Below, in pieces: positions 43,872 to 53,400 of a stretch of DNA of 64,000 nt. The position numbers and the translations under genes are program-made. The notes beneath the pieces were generated by a model. It saw only the letters and a program-made list of their open reading frames with translations. It did no database searches and had not been told where the DNA came from. The DNA comes from Neolewinella marina (lineage in GTDB: Bacteria; Bacteroidota; Bacteroidia; Chitinophagales; Saprospiraceae). The DNA lies in the NCBI RefSeq assembly GCF_002631205.1, contig NZ_PDLO01000002.1, positions 620,001-684,000 of the forward strand, written 5' to 3'. Within the stretch, counting starts at the first letter, position 1, and each line of letters starts with the position of its first letter.

Positions 43872-46397
43872 ATGATCAGATATTCAGCCCTTCTACTGCT
43901 CCTCTTGTTCACTTCTCTCCGCGGCGCTGCCCAGGAGGCCGGCGATGGGATGAGCAGTACTTACGAAATGATCCCCGGGCAAAGCGTAACGGCATTTTCC
44001 GGCGAGGTGGTGACCTATCACCTTACCGTAGCGGACACTACCGTAAATTTTACGGGAAACCCCACCCCGGCCCTGGCCACCAATGGATCGATACCCGCTC
44101 CCGTGCTGGCCTTTACCGAGGGGGATTCGGCACGGATTTACGTAACGAATCAAACCGGCGGCACGGTCTCCTTCCACTGGCACGGGCTGTTGTTGCCGAA
44201 CGAATTTGACGGTGTGCCCCTGCTGAACACTGAGCTCATCCAGCCGGGCGATACTTACGTAGCGGCTTTCCCCATTATTCAGCACGGTACCTACTGGTAC
44301 CACTCCCACACCGAATTCCAGGAGCAAAAAGGGATGTATGGTCCAATCGTTATTCAACCGAAAGATGGTTTGCCAACCCGGGAAAAAGTGGTGGTACTCT
44401 CCGACTTTACCGAGCAGGACCCCCACGAGGTGCTGCGGCAGATCAAGCGGCACACCGACTGGTACGCCATCAAACGCAATGCCGTACAGAGCTATGGCAG
44501 GGCCCTGGCCACGGGAAACCTGGGCAAACAACTCTGGCTGGAATGGAATCGCATGCCCAGCATGGACCTGGCCGACGTGTATTACAACGCCTTTCTCGCC
44601 AACGGCAAGCTCGCCGAAGCCTATCCGGATGTTCAGGCTGGTGAAACCTTGCGGCTCCGCATCATCAATGGATCGGCTTCCTCCCATTTTTGGCTGCAGT
44701 TCGCGGGAGGAAAAATGACCATCGTTGCAGCCGACGGCCAGGAAGTAGAACCCGTAGCGGTGGACAAACTGCTCATCGCAACCGCGGAAACCTACGATAT
44801 CGAAGTCACCCTGCCCGCCGACGGCAGCTACGAATTCCGCGCCACTTCCTGGGACCGCTACCGGCATACCACCGTCTGGCTTGGCACCGGAAGCGAGCAT
44901 CCAGCCCCCGACCTTCCTCCAGTTGATTACTATGCCCTGACCCAGGAAATGAAGGAAATGATGGCTGACATGCCGGACATGCAGATGGGAAAAGCCCCCT
45001 CCGACATCCCCCCACCAAGGGTCTACCCCGCCGGGATGGCTCCCAGCAACGCCGACATTCAGATGGAATCCATGATGAAAATGGGGATGCAGATGGACAT
45101 GGAGCCCCCCCAACCCGCCCCGGGCATGGACCACGGTAAGATGGATCATGGCATGCCCCCCACGAAGCAGGACAATACGCCCAAGCCGGAAATGGACCAC
45201 AATATGCCGGGTATGGACCACGGTAAGATGGGTCACGACCAACCCGCCCCAAACCAAGATTCCCTGCCGCAGGGCCGTACCATATCCGCGCGGGAAATGG
45301 ACGGGAAAACCATGGATATGGGCAGCCATATGGGGGCTGACGCTCCCATGGGGGTCATGATGACCGGCTACTACGAACTGCAGGAGGCAAACCCGGATGA
45401 AAAGATCTTCGATTACCATATGCTGCGCTCCCCGGTGCCTACGGAACTCCACGACAACCGGCCGGTGCGGGTCGTCCACCTCTATCTGGGGGGCAATATG
45501 CTCCGCTACGTGTGGATGATCAACAACCAGCCACTATCGGCCGCAGATAAGATCATGATTGAGCGGGGGGAAAACGTCCGCTTCGTCTTTCACAATACCA
45601 CCATGATGAGCCACCCGATGCACCTGCATGGCCACTTCTTCCGGGTGGTCAACAAGCAGGGCGCATACGCCCCCCTTAAACATACCGTCAACGTGGCCCC
45701 CATGGAAACCACCATTATAGAGTTTGCCGCGACGGAAGACAAGGATTGGTTCTTCCACTGCCACCTGTTGTACCACATGATGTCAGGCATGGCCCGCATC
45801 ATTGGCTACCAGGGCAGCAGCGACCTGCTGATTGCCGACCAGGCCGACTACGACATGTTCGCCATGGACGACCGGAAGTATTTCGGGATGGGCGGTCTCA
45901 CCGCACTCTCCAACGGCGCATGGGCCGACCTCGCCTATTTCAACCTCAACAAGGAATTCAGCCTGGAGGGAGAGGCCGATTACCAGGGGAACTTTGAAGC
46001 GGAAGCCAAGGCGATGCGCTACATCGATCCCCGGCAATTCTTCTCCGCCTACCTGGGCGTGGAGGTGGACGGTGAGCAACGGATGGCGGCAGAAACGGGG
46101 AGTGAAACCCTGGTCACCGAAGTTTCCGCCCTCGCGGGCGTCCGCTATTTCCTGCCGATGATGGTGTGGTCCGACCTGCGGATCGACCACCGGGGTCGCA
46201 TAGAGGTTCAACTGGAAAGGGAAGACATCCCACTGACCACCCGCTGGCGGGCCTCGGCCGCAGGTCGATACAATTTCAGCCACGGGGAACTGGAATACAC
46301 CCTGGGCACCAGCTACCAGATCGGGCAGTACTGGGGACTCGCGGCCCTGTACGATAGCGATTACGGGCTGGGCGGCGGACTGAAAATCATCTGGTAA
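43872..46397 (+). CDS. Multicopper oxidase (CopA-type) with Met/His-rich linker and C-terminal CopB-like domain
   Basis: I choose the ATG at 43872 with signal peptide MIRYSALLLLLLFTSLRGAA, 841 aa. Copper sites: HWHG (near 102), WYHSH (near 141), HPMHLHGHFF (near 580) and HCHLLYHMMSGM (near 629). A linker around 375-490 is full of MDHGKM-type Met/His repeats, as in PcoA/CopA. Residues after about 675 (YFNLNKEFSLEGEADYQGNF to YDSDYGLGGGLKIIW) look like part of the CopB outer-membrane barrel. So one chain appears to combine cuprous oxidase and a CopB-like piece, which are separate genes in Proteobacteria. Confidence 0.88.
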   Translation: MIRYSALLLLLLFTSLRGAAQEAGDGMSSTYEMIPGQSVTAFSGEVVTYHLTVADTTVNFTGNPTPALATNGSIPAPVLAFTEGDSARIYVTNQTGGTVSFHWHGLLLPNEFDGVPLLNTELIQPGDTYVAAFPIIQHGTYWYHSHTEFQEQKGMYGPIVIQPKDGLPTREKVVVLSDFTEQDPHEVLRQIKRHTDWYAIKRNAVQSYGRALATGNLGKQLWLEWNRMPSMDLADVYYNAFLANGKLAEAYPDVQAGETLRLRIINGSASSHFWLQFAGGKMTIVAADGQEVEPVAVDKLLIATAETYDIEVTLPADGSYEFRATSWDRYRHTTVWLGTGSEHPAPDLPPVDYYALTQEMKEMMADMPDMQMGKAPSDIPPPRVYPAGMAPSNADIQMESMMKMGMQMDMEPPQPAPGMDHGKMDHGMPPTKQDNTPKPEMDHNMPGMDHGKMGHDQPAPNQDSLPQGRTISAREMDGKTMDMGSHMGADAPMGVMMTGYYELQEANPDEKIFDYHMLRSPVPTELHDNRPVRVVHLYLGGNMLRYVWMINNQPLSAADKIMIERGENVRFVFHNTTMMSHPMHLHGHFFRVVNKQGAYAPLKHTVNVAPMETTIIEFAATEDKDWFFHCHLLYHMMSGMARIIGYQGSSDLLIADQADYDMFAMDDRKYFGMGGLTALSNGAWADLAYFNLNKEFSLEGEADYQGNFEAEAKAMRYIDPRQFFSAYLGVEVDGEQRMAAETGSETLVTEVSALAGVRYFLPMMVWSDLRIDHRGRIEVQLEREDIPLTTRWRASAAGRYNFSHGELEYTLGTSYQIGQYWGLAALYDSDYGLGGGLKIIW

Positions 46398-46421
46398 CCG
46401 GTAACCCAAAGATCAACCACC

Positions 46422-46976
46422 ATGCGTAAACTACTGTCATGTTCCTTGCTGCTGCTGCCCCTGGCAGTATTTGCCCAGGTGCTGCAAGAGTCAACCGTGG
46501 TAGACGCCTCGCTGAATGATTTTGCGAACCTCCACCCCCTGATCGTGCACCTACCGATCATGCTCCTTCCCGTAGCCCTGGCAACCCAGGTTGCTTCCCT
46601 CTTCCTCTGGAAGCAGCCACTCGGTTGGGTAACCCTAATCGCCCTGGCGGGCGGGGTCGCGGGTGCCGTGGCGGCGGGCCTGATCTTCCACCCCCACACC
46701 CTTGATCTCACCTCCGCCGCTCAGGAAGTGCTGGACCGCCACGATAGCTACGCCTACTGGACGGTGGGGCTGAGCACCACGGCGTTGATACTTAAAACTG
46801 GAGACCTATGGCTCTTCCAGAAGAAGCGCTGGCTTGAACTGCTCACTACCCTGGTGCTTGCCGGGTCGGCCTTCACCGTTTCCATGGCCGGCCACTACGG
46901 TGCCACCCTGGTCTACCTGCACGGCGTAGGGGTTCAGGGAAACTACGTTACCGGTGAGTCCGATCACGAACACTGA
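46422..46976 (+). CDS. DUF2231-type membrane protein
   Basis: The 184-aa protein has an N-terminal signal-like segment and four hydrophobic helices, with FANLHPLIVHLPIMLLPVAL typical of the DUF2231 N-terminus. Conserved histidines (HPLIVHLP, HPHT, HYG) lie near the membrane and could bind heme or metal. Function is unknown. It is next to the multicopper oxidase (24 bp apart), so it may support periplasmic copper oxidation. Confidence 0.75.
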   Translation: MRKLLSCSLLLLPLAVFAQVLQESTVVDASLNDFANLHPLIVHLPIMLLPVALATQVASLFLWKQPLGWVTLIALAGGVAGAVAAGLIFHPHTLDLTSAAQEVLDRHDSYAYWTVGLSTTALILKTGDLWLFQKKRWLELLTTLVLAGSAFTVSMAGHYGATLVYLHGVGVQGNYVTGESDHEH

Positions 46977-46984
46977 ATGACCCT

Positions 46985-47122
46985 ATGAAAGACTGTTGCA
47001 ACTCCGAAAATAATTCTACCGGCCCCGTAAAACGGCTGCTGAATAACCTGACGGCCATCATCGTCGTCCTTGTCCTGGCCGGTGGCGCAGTGCTCGCGCT
47101 GCTCAAAGTCATGGCCGGGTAG
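46985..47122 (+). CDS. Small single-pass membrane protein, 45 aa
   Basis: The ORF runs from the ATG at 46985, 8 bp after the DUF2231 stop, to the TAG at 47122. It reads MKDCCNSENNSTGPVKRLLN and then one hydrophobic helix (LTAIIVVLVLAGGAVLALLK). A CC pair near the N-terminus and a single TM segment are consistent with a real small protein in the copper operon. It is too short for firm family assignment. Confidence 0.55.
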   Translation: MKDCCNSENNSTGPVKRLLNNLTAIIVVLVLAGGAVLALLKVMAG

Positions 47123-47164
47123 CACCAACTGAATAACCATCACTCACTTTAATACTCTTTTATT

Positions 47165-47758
47165 ATGCAGATTACACTTCGCTCCCTGACCCTAATTGCC
47201 TTCCTCCTGTTCCTGGGCTCCTGTGCCGAAAACGAGGCTCCCGAAGACGGAGGCCACCACCACGAGGCTGCCCCCGCGGCCGAAGCCACCGCCGGGAAGT
47301 CCAAAAGCCCCCACACCACCGCCATGGGCAACATCGGGGACGCCCACGTCCACATCGAATACTCCTCCCCCAGCGTAAGGGGCCGCACCATTTGGGGCGG
47401 ACTGGTAGCCTACGACCAGGTCTGGTCGACCGGGGCACACAATGCTACGGCCGTCACGTTCAGTGAGCCGGTTCGCGTCGGGGGCACCGAAATCGCCGCC
47501 GGCACCTACGGCTTCTTCACCATTCCCGGGCGGGAAGAGTGGACCATCATCCTGAATGAGAACTACGACCAGCACCTGGCCGACGACTACGACCAAAGCC
47601 TGGATCTCGTCCGGGTGACCGTGCAACCGGAAAAACTGGCGGAACCGGTAGAGTCCCTCACCTACGCCGTGGAGCCTGCGGCCGACGGGGCGGGTGGCGC
47701 CATCACCGTCGCCTGGGACTCGCTGAAGGTTGCCCTGCCCGTTTCTGCCATTGAATAA
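47165..47758 (+). CDS. DUF2911 lipoprotein
   Basis: The 197-aa protein has a lipobox signal (TLIAFLLFLGSCAENEAP, Cys near residue 19), a HHH-containing linker and a DUF2911 domain (VHIEYSSPSVRGRTIWGGLV, VWSTGAHNATAVTFSEPVRV, GTYGFFTIPGREEWTIILN). DUF2911 proteins are common in Bacteroidota and their function is unknown. It lies 42 bp after the small membrane protein in the same direction. Confidence 0.82.
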   Translation: MQITLRSLTLIAFLLFLGSCAENEAPEDGGHHHEAAPAAEATAGKSKSPHTTAMGNIGDAHVHIEYSSPSVRGRTIWGGLVAYDQVWSTGAHNATAVTFSEPVRVGGTEIAAGTYGFFTIPGREEWTIILNENYDQHLADDYDQSLDLVRVTVQPEKLAEPVESLTYAVEPAADGAGGAITVAWDSLKVALPVSAIE

Positions 47759-47770
47759 AAACCACCAGGC

Positions 47771-47884
47771 ATGATCAAATCGGGGTACGTCTGCCGCCAC
47801 CAGCGCCGCCCCAACCTCGCGGAAAGCCAACTGTTTGGTATGTGGGCGTACCACCAAGCTTCTCCGGCTTTCAGGCAGGCTTAA
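47771..47884 (+). CDS. Doubtful short ORF, 37 aa
   Basis: An ATG at 47771 opens a 37-codon frame ending TAA at 47884, between DUF2911 and copA. It reads MIKSGYVCRHQRRPNLAESQ and so on, basic with one Cys. There is no TM segment or known motif. It may be chance; I list it because the 181-bp interval otherwise holds nothing but the copA leader. Confidence 0.2.
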   Translation: MIKSGYVCRHQRRPNLAESQLFGMWAYHQASPAFRQA

Positions 47885-47939
47885 TGGCTACGGGAACCAA
47901 GGTGACCACCAACCCTGATCACTGGGTAAATACAAACCG

Positions 47940-50189
47940 ATGAGTGCACAAACCGAACCGCTGACTACCGACCGGACCGCTTCTCCCACCTCCTTTCCCG
48001 TTACGGGAATGAGTTGTGCGAGTTGCGCGGCCAGCGTGGAAAGCATCCTTTCGAAGGTCGAGGGCGTGCGCAGCGTGAGTGTCAATTATGCCAACACCAC
48101 TGCACAGGTGGACTTTGACCCCGCCCGGATCTCGGCCGAGGAGCTGAGAAACGCCGTCCAGGCGGTGGGCTACGACCTCATCATCGACGTCGAAGACCCG
48201 GATACGCTGCAGGAGGAATTGCGGGAAGAGGCCTACCAGACCATCCGGCAGCGAACCCTGTGGGCGGCCGTGCTCACCGTACCCGTGGTGGTGATCGGCA
48301 TGTTCTACATGGACTGGGAAGCCGGCCGCTGGATCTCCCTGCTGCTCTCCGCCGTGGTGCTTTTCTGGTTCGGACGCCACTTCTTCGAGGGCGCCTACCG
48401 GCAGGCGCGGCATGGCGTAGCCAATATGGATACCCTGGTCGCACTGAGTACCGGCATCGCCTACCTCTTCAGTGCGTTCAACACCGTTTACCCGGCTTTC
48501 TGGCTGTCGCGCGGGCTGGAGCCCCACGTGTATTTTGAGACCGCCACGGTGATTATCGTATTCATCTCCCTAGGAAAACTGCTGGAGGAGCGGGCCAAAT
48601 CAAATACCTCCTCGGCCATCAAGAAACTGATCGGCCTGCAGCCCAACACCGTCCACGCCCTTGTGGACGGTAAGGAAGTGGAGCTCCCCATTTCCGAGGT
48701 GACGGTCGGACAGACACTCATCGTACGGCCCGGGGAGAAAATACCGGTAGACGGAAAGGTCAGTGAAGGGGAAAGCTTCGTCGACGAAAGTATGATCACC
48801 GGAGAGCCGGTGCCGGTACGCAAGGCGGAGGGGGCGGAGGTATTTGCCGGTACCGTAAATCAGCGCGGCAGCTTTCGGCTGACCGCGGAAAAGGTGGGCA
48901 GCACTACCCTGCTGGCTTCGATCATCCGGCTGGTACGGGAAGCCCAGGGCAGCAAGGCCCCGGTGCAGAAACTGGTGGACAGGATCGCGGGAGTATTTGT
49001 ACCCGCCGTACTGGGCATTGCCGTGGTCACCTTCATCGTTTGGATGCTGCTGGGGGGCGAGGAGGCTTTTTCCCATGCCCTGCTGGCGTCGGTGGCCGTG
49101 CTGGTCATCGCCTGTCCCTGTGCCCTCGGCCTGGCCACCCCTACCGCCATCATGGTCGGTATCGGCAAGGGAGCCGAAAACAACATCCTCATCAAGGACG
49201 CCGAGAGCCTCGAACTCGGCAAACGGGTCAACGCCATCGTCCTCGACAAAACCGGGACCATCACCGTGGGTCGCCCGGAAGTAACGGACGAGCACTGGAG
49301 CCCGGAAGCGAAGGTGAATGAGCTGAAATCCATCCTGCTGGCCGCGGAATCCCGCTCCGAGCACCCCCTGGCCCGGGCCATCGCCGACCGGCTGGAAGCC
49401 GAGGGGATCCCCGCCGCGCCGGTTACCGAATTCGAGAGCCTGACCGGCCGGGGCGTATCCGTAGTACACGCCGGTACCACCTACCGGGTAGGGAACGAGC
49501 GCCTGATGCGGGAAAACGGGCTGACCCTCTCCGCGGGGCTTGCAGACCAGGCTTCCCACCTGCGCGACGCCGCCCGTACGGTCGTCTTTGTTGCCAACGA
49601 GGTGGAGGTACTCGGCCTGCTCGCCATTTCCGACCGCGTGAAGGAGTCTTCCGCCGCCGCCATCCGCAACCTGCAGCAACGGGGGGTGGAAGTGTATATG
49701 CTTACCGGCGACAATGCCCAGACCGCCGCAGCCGTAGCCCGGGAAGTAGGCCTCACCGAGTACCGGGCCGAGGTAATGCCGTCGGACAAGGCCGACTTCG
49801 TAAAGGACCTGCAGCAACGGGGCAAAGTGGTGGCAATGGTAGGCGACGGTATCAACGACAGCCAGGCCCTGGCCACCGCCGACGTGAGCATCGCCATGGG
49901 CCACGGCAGCGACATCGCCATGGATGTGGCCAAAATGACCCTGATCACCTCCGATCTCCAGGCCATTCCCAAAGCCCTAGAATTATCCAAGCTAACCGTG
50001 CAGGGCATCCGCCAGAACCTTTTCTGGGCCTTCATCTACAACCTGATTGGCATTCCCATCGCGGCGGGGGTCCTCTACCCCATCAACGGTTTTCTCCTGG
50101 ACCCGATGATTGCCGGTGCCGCCATGGCGCTCAGCTCGGTATCGGTGGTCACCAACAGCCTGCGCTTGAGAATGCGCAACATTGGCTGA
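47940..50189 (+). CDS. copA: Copper-exporting P1B-1-type ATPase CopA
   Basis: The 749-aa ATPase starts [17 protein letters not shown] and has one HMA domain with [13 protein letters not shown] near residues 22-34. It has the actuator TGEPVPV, the TM6 copper site [17 protein letters not shown] near residue 391, phosphorylation DKTGTITVG near residue 435 and hinge [13 protein letters not shown] plus the N-terminal HMA make it a Cu+/Ag+ exporter. It is followed by a CopZ-like chaperone 41 bp later, which would supply copper to the pump. Confidence 0.95.
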   Translation: MSAQTEPLTTDRTASPTSFPVTGMSCASCAASVESILSKVEGVRSVSVNYANTTAQVDFDPARISAEELRNAVQAVGYDLIIDVEDPDTLQEELREEAYQTIRQRTLWAAVLTVPVVVIGMFYMDWEAGRWISLLLSAVVLFWFGRHFFEGAYRQARHGVANMDTLVALSTGIAYLFSAFNTVYPAFWLSRGLEPHVYFETATVIIVFISLGKLLEERAKSNTSSAIKKLIGLQPNTVHALVDGKEVELPISEVTVGQTLIVRPGEKIPVDGKVSEGESFVDESMITGEPVPVRKAEGAEVFAGTVNQRGSFRLTAEKVGSTTLLASIIRLVREAQGSKAPVQKLVDRIAGVFVPAVLGIAVVTFIVWMLLGGEEAFSHALLASVAVLVIACPCALGLATPTAIMVGIGKGAENNILIKDAESLELGKRVNAIVLDKTGTITVGRPEVTDEHWSPEAKVNELKSILLAAESRSEHPLARAIADRLEAEGIPAAPVTEFESLTGRGVSVVHAGTTYRVGNERLMRENGLTLSAGLADQASHLRDAARTVVFVANEVEVLGLLAISDRVKESSAAAIRNLQQRGVEVYMLTGDNAQTAAAVAREVGLTEYRAEVMPSDKADFVKDLQQRGKVVAMVGDGINDSQALATADVSIAMGHGSDIAMDVAKMTLITSDLQAIPKALELSKLTVQGIRQNLFWAFIYNLIGIPIAAGVLYPINGFLLDPMIAGAAMALSSVSVVTNSLRLRMRNIG

Positions 50190-50230
50190 CGACCCGCCAC
50201 GAATTATTCCTAACCCAAACCAGATTTCAC

Positions 50231-50449
50231 ATGCAAACCCTGAAATTCAAAACCAACATCAATTGCGGCGGCTGCGTCCGCGGCGTTACACCCTCCCTGA
50301 ATGATAACGAGCACATCCGCGACTGGAAGGTCGACCTGGAGAGCGAGGACCGCATCCTGACCGTGGAGGCCGACGACGAGATCACGGCCCACGAGGTGAG
50401 TGCGGTGGTGGCCGACGCCGGCTTCAATGCCCAGCCGATCGGAAGCTGA
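50231..50449 (+). CDS. CopZ-like heavy-metal-associated chaperone, 72 aa
   Basis: The 72-aa protein is a single HMA domain (MQTLKFKTNINCGGCVRGVT), with the metal-binding CGGC and the usual beta-alpha-beta order to the C-terminus (VVADAGFNAQPIGS). It would carry Cu+ from the cytosol to CopA. The motif is NCGGC instead of MxCxxC, as often in Bacteroidota. Confidence 0.88.
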   Translation: MQTLKFKTNINCGGCVRGVTPSLNDNEHIRDWKVDLESEDRILTVEADDEITAHEVSAVVADAGFNAQPIGS

Positions 50450-50513
50450 TCGGGGCGGCGGCGCGCGGGTGCCGTATCCAGCCCCGGGTCCGGGTACTCA
50501 GCGGTACGCCTGC

Positions 50514-51677
50514 CTACCCTGCCAACCGACTCACGTAGCCCGCCACGAGCAGCGACAGGACTGCCGTACCGATGAAGAGGGCCTCGGCTCCGAAGGTCAA
50601 CCAAGCTACTCCCGCGGCGGTACTGGCCACCAGGGTGGCCAGGCTTTCGCCCGCGCTGACGGTCCCGATGGCGGTCCCCAGGTCACGCTGGGGCACGAGT
50701 TTGCTGATCCAGGCTTTCGCCACGCCCTCCGTGGCCGCGGCGTACAGTCCGTAGGCCGCGAACAGGATGCCGAAGTGCCACCAAGCAACGGCTTGCGTCA
50801 AGCCGAGGTACACCCCGGCGAATACCAGCAAACCACCGAGGTAGACGGGTTTGGGTCCCCAGCGGTCGGCCAGTCCGCCGAAGGGGTAAGCCAGTACTGC
50901 ATAGACCAGGTTGTAAAAAACGTACCACCCAATCAGGGCGGTATCGGACAGTCCGGCTTGCTTGAGCATGAGGAGGAGAAAAAGGTCGGAACTGTTGATC
51001 AAGGCGAAGGAGATCAGCCCCCAGCACAAGCGGCGGTAGGCGGGGTCGGCCGCTCTGACGTAACGGGCAAATTCCAGTAGCCCCGGCCTCCCCCCCTCCT
51101 GGGGCGGTACCCGCTGCTCCTTCAGCAGGAGGGTGGCCACCACCGCTAGCAGGCCAGGCAGGGCCGAGGCAATGAACAACCAGCGGTACTGCCCCGGAAA
51201 AAACCACAGGAAAGCCAGGGCCAGGAGGGGACCCAGCGCGGCGCCGGTCGTATCCATGGCCCGGTGGAAACCGAATACCCGGGCCCTGGTCGCCGGGGTA
51301 GCCGCACCCGACAACATGGCGTCGCGGCCACCGGTACGAATGCCCTTGCCCAGGCGCTCGGCGGTACGGGCCAGGAACACCCACCAGGGTGCAATAAAGA
51401 CCGCCATGAGCGGCTTGGCCACCGCGCTGATCCCGTAACCTATCTGTACGAAGGGCAGTCGCCGTCCCAGGCGATCAGACCACTGTCCGAAGTAGCCCTT
51501 ACTGAGGCCCGCCGTGGCCGAAGCAGCTCCTTCCAGCAGCCCAATACCCGCTACCGAAAAGCCGATGCTTTCCAGGTAGAGCGGCATGACCGGATAGAGC
51601 ATCTCGCTGGCCACGTCGGTGAGCAGACTCACCAGGCCAAGCAACAAGACGGTGCGGGTAATGATCCGGGGGCGCAT
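50514..51677 (-). CDS. MFS transporter, 387 aa
   Basis: The protein has 11-12 hydrophobic segments and the MFS loop 2-3 motif GYFGQWSDRLGRRLPF. Its N-terminus LLGLVSLLTDVASEMLYPVM matches a group of bacterial MFS permeases with DVASEM near TM1. The substrate is unknown. It is convergent with copA-copZ. Upstream are two inverted repeats with ATACCCC arms (51726-51748 and 51810-51828) resembling CsoR/RcnR operators, so it may be metal-controlled. Confidence 0.85.
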   Translation of the reverse strand: MRPRIITRTVLLLGLVSLLTDVASEMLYPVMPLYLESIGFSVAGIGLLEGAASATAGLSKGYFGQWSDRLGRRLPFVQIGYGISAVAKPLMAVFIAPWWVFLARTAERLGKGIRTGGRDAMLSGAATPATRARVFGFHRAMDTTGAALGPLLALAFLWFFPGQYRWLFIASALPGLLAVVATLLLKEQRVPPQEGGRPGLLEFARYVRAADPAYRRLCWGLISFALINSSDLFLLLMLKQAGLSDTALIGWYVFYNLVYAVLAYPFGGLADRWGPKPVYLGGLLVFAGVYLGLTQAVAWWHFGILFAAYGLYAAATEGVAKAWISKLVPQRDLGTAIGTVSAGESLATLVASTAAGVAWLTFGAEALFIGTAVLSLLVAGYVSRLAG

Positions 51678-51725
51678 GAATCTTTTAAGATTGCCACCGG
51701 AGAACAGCTTGGCGCGGCTTCAGGC

Positions 51726-51748
51726 TATACTCCCCGGCTGGGGGTATA
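51726..51748. promoter_or_regulatory. Imperfect inverted repeat with TATAC/CCCC-GGGG/TATA arms, upstream of the MFS gene
   Basis: The arms are TATACTCCCC and GGGGGTATA around GGCT. They are about 49 bp before the MFS start and share half-site words with the repeat at 51810-51828. The G/C-rich centre with flanking TA pairs resembles operators of CsoR/RcnR metal repressors (TACCC-N-GGGTA). No csoR gene is in the window. Confidence 0.5.
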
Positions 51749-51809
51749 ACCCGCAATTCAGGCAGTCCGCCGCCGGAGGCCAGAAATATTCCTGCACAAA
51801 CCTCCGCTT

Positions 51810-51828
51810 ATACCCCGAAGCGGGGTAT
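51810..51828. promoter_or_regulatory. Perfect inverted repeat ATACCCCG-AAG-CGGGGTAT
   Basis: Eight-bp perfect arms around AAG lie 9 bp past the PAP2 stop and about 133 bp before the MFS start. It could be a distal operator for the MFS gene or a hairpin ending the PAP2 message, though no U-tract follows. The shared ATACCCC half-site with 51726-51748 favours an operator. Confidence 0.5.
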
Positions 51829-51837
51829 CCCTTTCAC

Positions 51838-52644
51838 TTATTGCAGGCGGTAAACCAGGCGCCCACCCGCCCCATTAAGGGTGAGGGCCAGCCGCCGTTT
51901 CCGGGTGGGCCGCCGGTGTAGGGCGGGGAGGAGGTAGCCGATTACGCCTCCCAGAACGTAGCCCGCCAGTACGTCGGACGGATAGTGCTGTCCGGCGCGG
52001 ATCCGCAGGTAGCCCGTCAGGGCCGGGAGGCCAGCTCCCAATCCCCAAACGAAGGGCCGCAAATTGGAATTGGGGTGGAGGTCGGCGAAGGCCCGGGCGA
52101 AGAAGTAGCCGGCCGCCGCCGAGGTGCTGGTATGGCCCGACAGGAATGCCGCGCGGTCATTCCCCTTGATGACGGTTTCCGGGGGCAGGTTCTCGTCAAA
52201 AACGTAAGGGCGCGGCCGCTTGGCGGACGACTTGATGATGTCGGTCAGCCCCTGGTTCAGCAGCATGGTTTCGGCGAAGAGTACGCCGATCGAAAACGCA
52301 TGTTTACGGCCGGCGGGTGACAGCAGCAGCAAACCCGGGAGGGCGGCGGAAGCGTAAAGGGAATGATCCGACCAGTTGCGGGCCGTTGGGGAGCTGAACT
52401 GGGTAGCTACCTGGTCAAAGTCGGGTATACTGTTCAGGCGCAGATCGGCCAGCACGATGTCCGGCGTCCGTTCACGAAGGACCTTCCCGAGTACCACGGA
52501 ACCCGCGGCCCCGGCCCCGTAAAGCAGGTCGCGTTTCAGTCCCAGGTAGTATGGCTGCCGTGCCTCGACGGTCTGCCCCACGAGGGATAGGGGGGCGCTC
52601 AGCAAGAGCACCAATAAAATCAGGAGATGGACGATAAAGCGCAT
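51838..52644 (-). CDS. PAP2-family phosphatase
   Basis: I choose the ATG at 52642-52644, giving a signal peptide (MRFIVHLLILLVLLLSAPLS), 268 aa; the longer frame adds a basic N-terminus. The PAP2 motifs are KSSAKRPRP (C1), AFLSGHTSTSAA (C2) and RIRAGQHYPSDVLAG (C3). These enzymes remove phosphate from lipid or isoprenoid phosphates, such as undecaprenyl pyrophosphate, at the periplasmic face. It is not an obvious metal gene. Confidence 0.88.
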   Translation of the reverse strand: MRFIVHLLILLVLLLSAPLSLVGQTVEARQPYYLGLKRDLLYGAGAAGSVVLGKVLRERTPDIVLADLRLNSIPDFDQVATQFSSPTARNWSDHSLYASAALPGLLLLSPAGRKHAFSIGVLFAETMLLNQGLTDIIKSSAKRPRPYVFDENLPPETVIKGNDRAAFLSGHTSTSAAAGYFFARAFADLHPNSNLRPFVWGLGAGLPALTGYLRIRAGQHYPSDVLAGYVLGGVIGYLLPALHRRPTRKRRLALTLNGAGGRLVYRLQ

Positions 52645-52812
52645 TCTGCCGGTGGGTACGTATGCATTTGCACTGCAGCGCGGGCGGCGGGGAGGGATGC
52701 AGTGGTGCACGGGGGAAGGAAGTCGGGGCAGCCGTCGGGCCGCTATAAGATAGGCGGTTTTTGCGGCTTCTTTATTGCCTCTGCTATGGCGCAGGGGCGA
52801 CACTCGTCCGGC

Positions 52813-53349
52813 TTACCACGATTTGGCCAGTCGCCACATACCCCGGCGGGCGGGGTACATCCGGGGCATATCCAGGGTGAAGTGGGACAGGCGAGCGAAC
52901 CCCAGGCGGTCGTAGAAGGCCAAGGCGGGGGACGAAGTATCCATTGCTTCGAGCCACAGTAATTCGTCACCGCGTTGGCGACTGCTGCGGCTCACGTCCT
53001 CCACTACCCGCCGGCCCAGGCCACGGCCGTGGAGACGGGGATCGAGGTAAAGCCGGTGCAACTTGGTCGCGCTGGCCCCGGGCTGCTCCGGGGGGGACAG
53101 GCCGGGCAGCGTGCGTACAATGCCGACTTCGCGGCCTTCATATAGTACGAACTGGTATACGGCCGCAGGGTCGGCCATTTCCCGGGCGAAGTTCTCCGGG
53201 CCGTACTGGCTGTCCAGGTACCACCTGCCACCGTCGGGCCAGAAGTGGGCGTAGGCTGGCGGATAGATGCGGTCCATCAACTCCGCCAACTGGGGCTGAT
53301 CGGATTCCCGCAGGGGGGCGTAGCTGATCTCCGGGGGAGAAATTTCCAT
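52813..53349 (-). CDS. GNAT family N-acetyltransferase
   Basis: The 178-aa protein has the acetyl-CoA-binding segment LHRLYLDPRLHGRGLGRRVV (motif A, R-x-x-G-x-G/A) and the C-terminal MDTSSPALAFYDRLGF (motif B). The substrate is unknown. It starts 41 bp before the CDF stop codon, where the palindromic repeat 53372-53400 overlaps the intergenic region; the two genes share a strand. Confidence 0.86.
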   Translation of the reverse strand: MEISPPEISYAPLRESDQPQLAELMDRIYPPAYAHFWPDGGRWYLDSQYGPENFAREMADPAAVYQFVLYEGREVGIVRTLPGLSPPEQPGASATKLHRLYLDPRLHGRGLGRRVVEDVSRSSRQRGDELLWLEAMDTSSPALAFYDRLGFARLSHFTLDMPRMYPARRGMWRLAKSW

Positions 53350-53371
53350 GTGGCAAAGCTACGGACAACAT

Positions 53372-53400
53372 CGGATGTCTGACAGGATGTCAGACATCCG
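53372..53400. repeat. Nested palindrome site 1 (CGGATGTCTGACA arms)
   Basis: Perfect 13-bp arms CGGATGTCTGACA and TGTCAGACATCCG flank GGA. It spans the last codons and stop of the CDF gene (its C-terminal PDV and TGA) and ends 22 bp before the GNAT start. The half-site word GACATC/GATGTC is shared with sites at 54563-54605 and 60564-60612. Confidence 0.75.

Noticed and set aside
43893-45479. 528-aa minus-strand ORF opposite the multicopper oxidase
   Set aside because: His/Gly-rich mirror of the Met/His repeat region; no domain, and the plus strand has all oxidase motifs.
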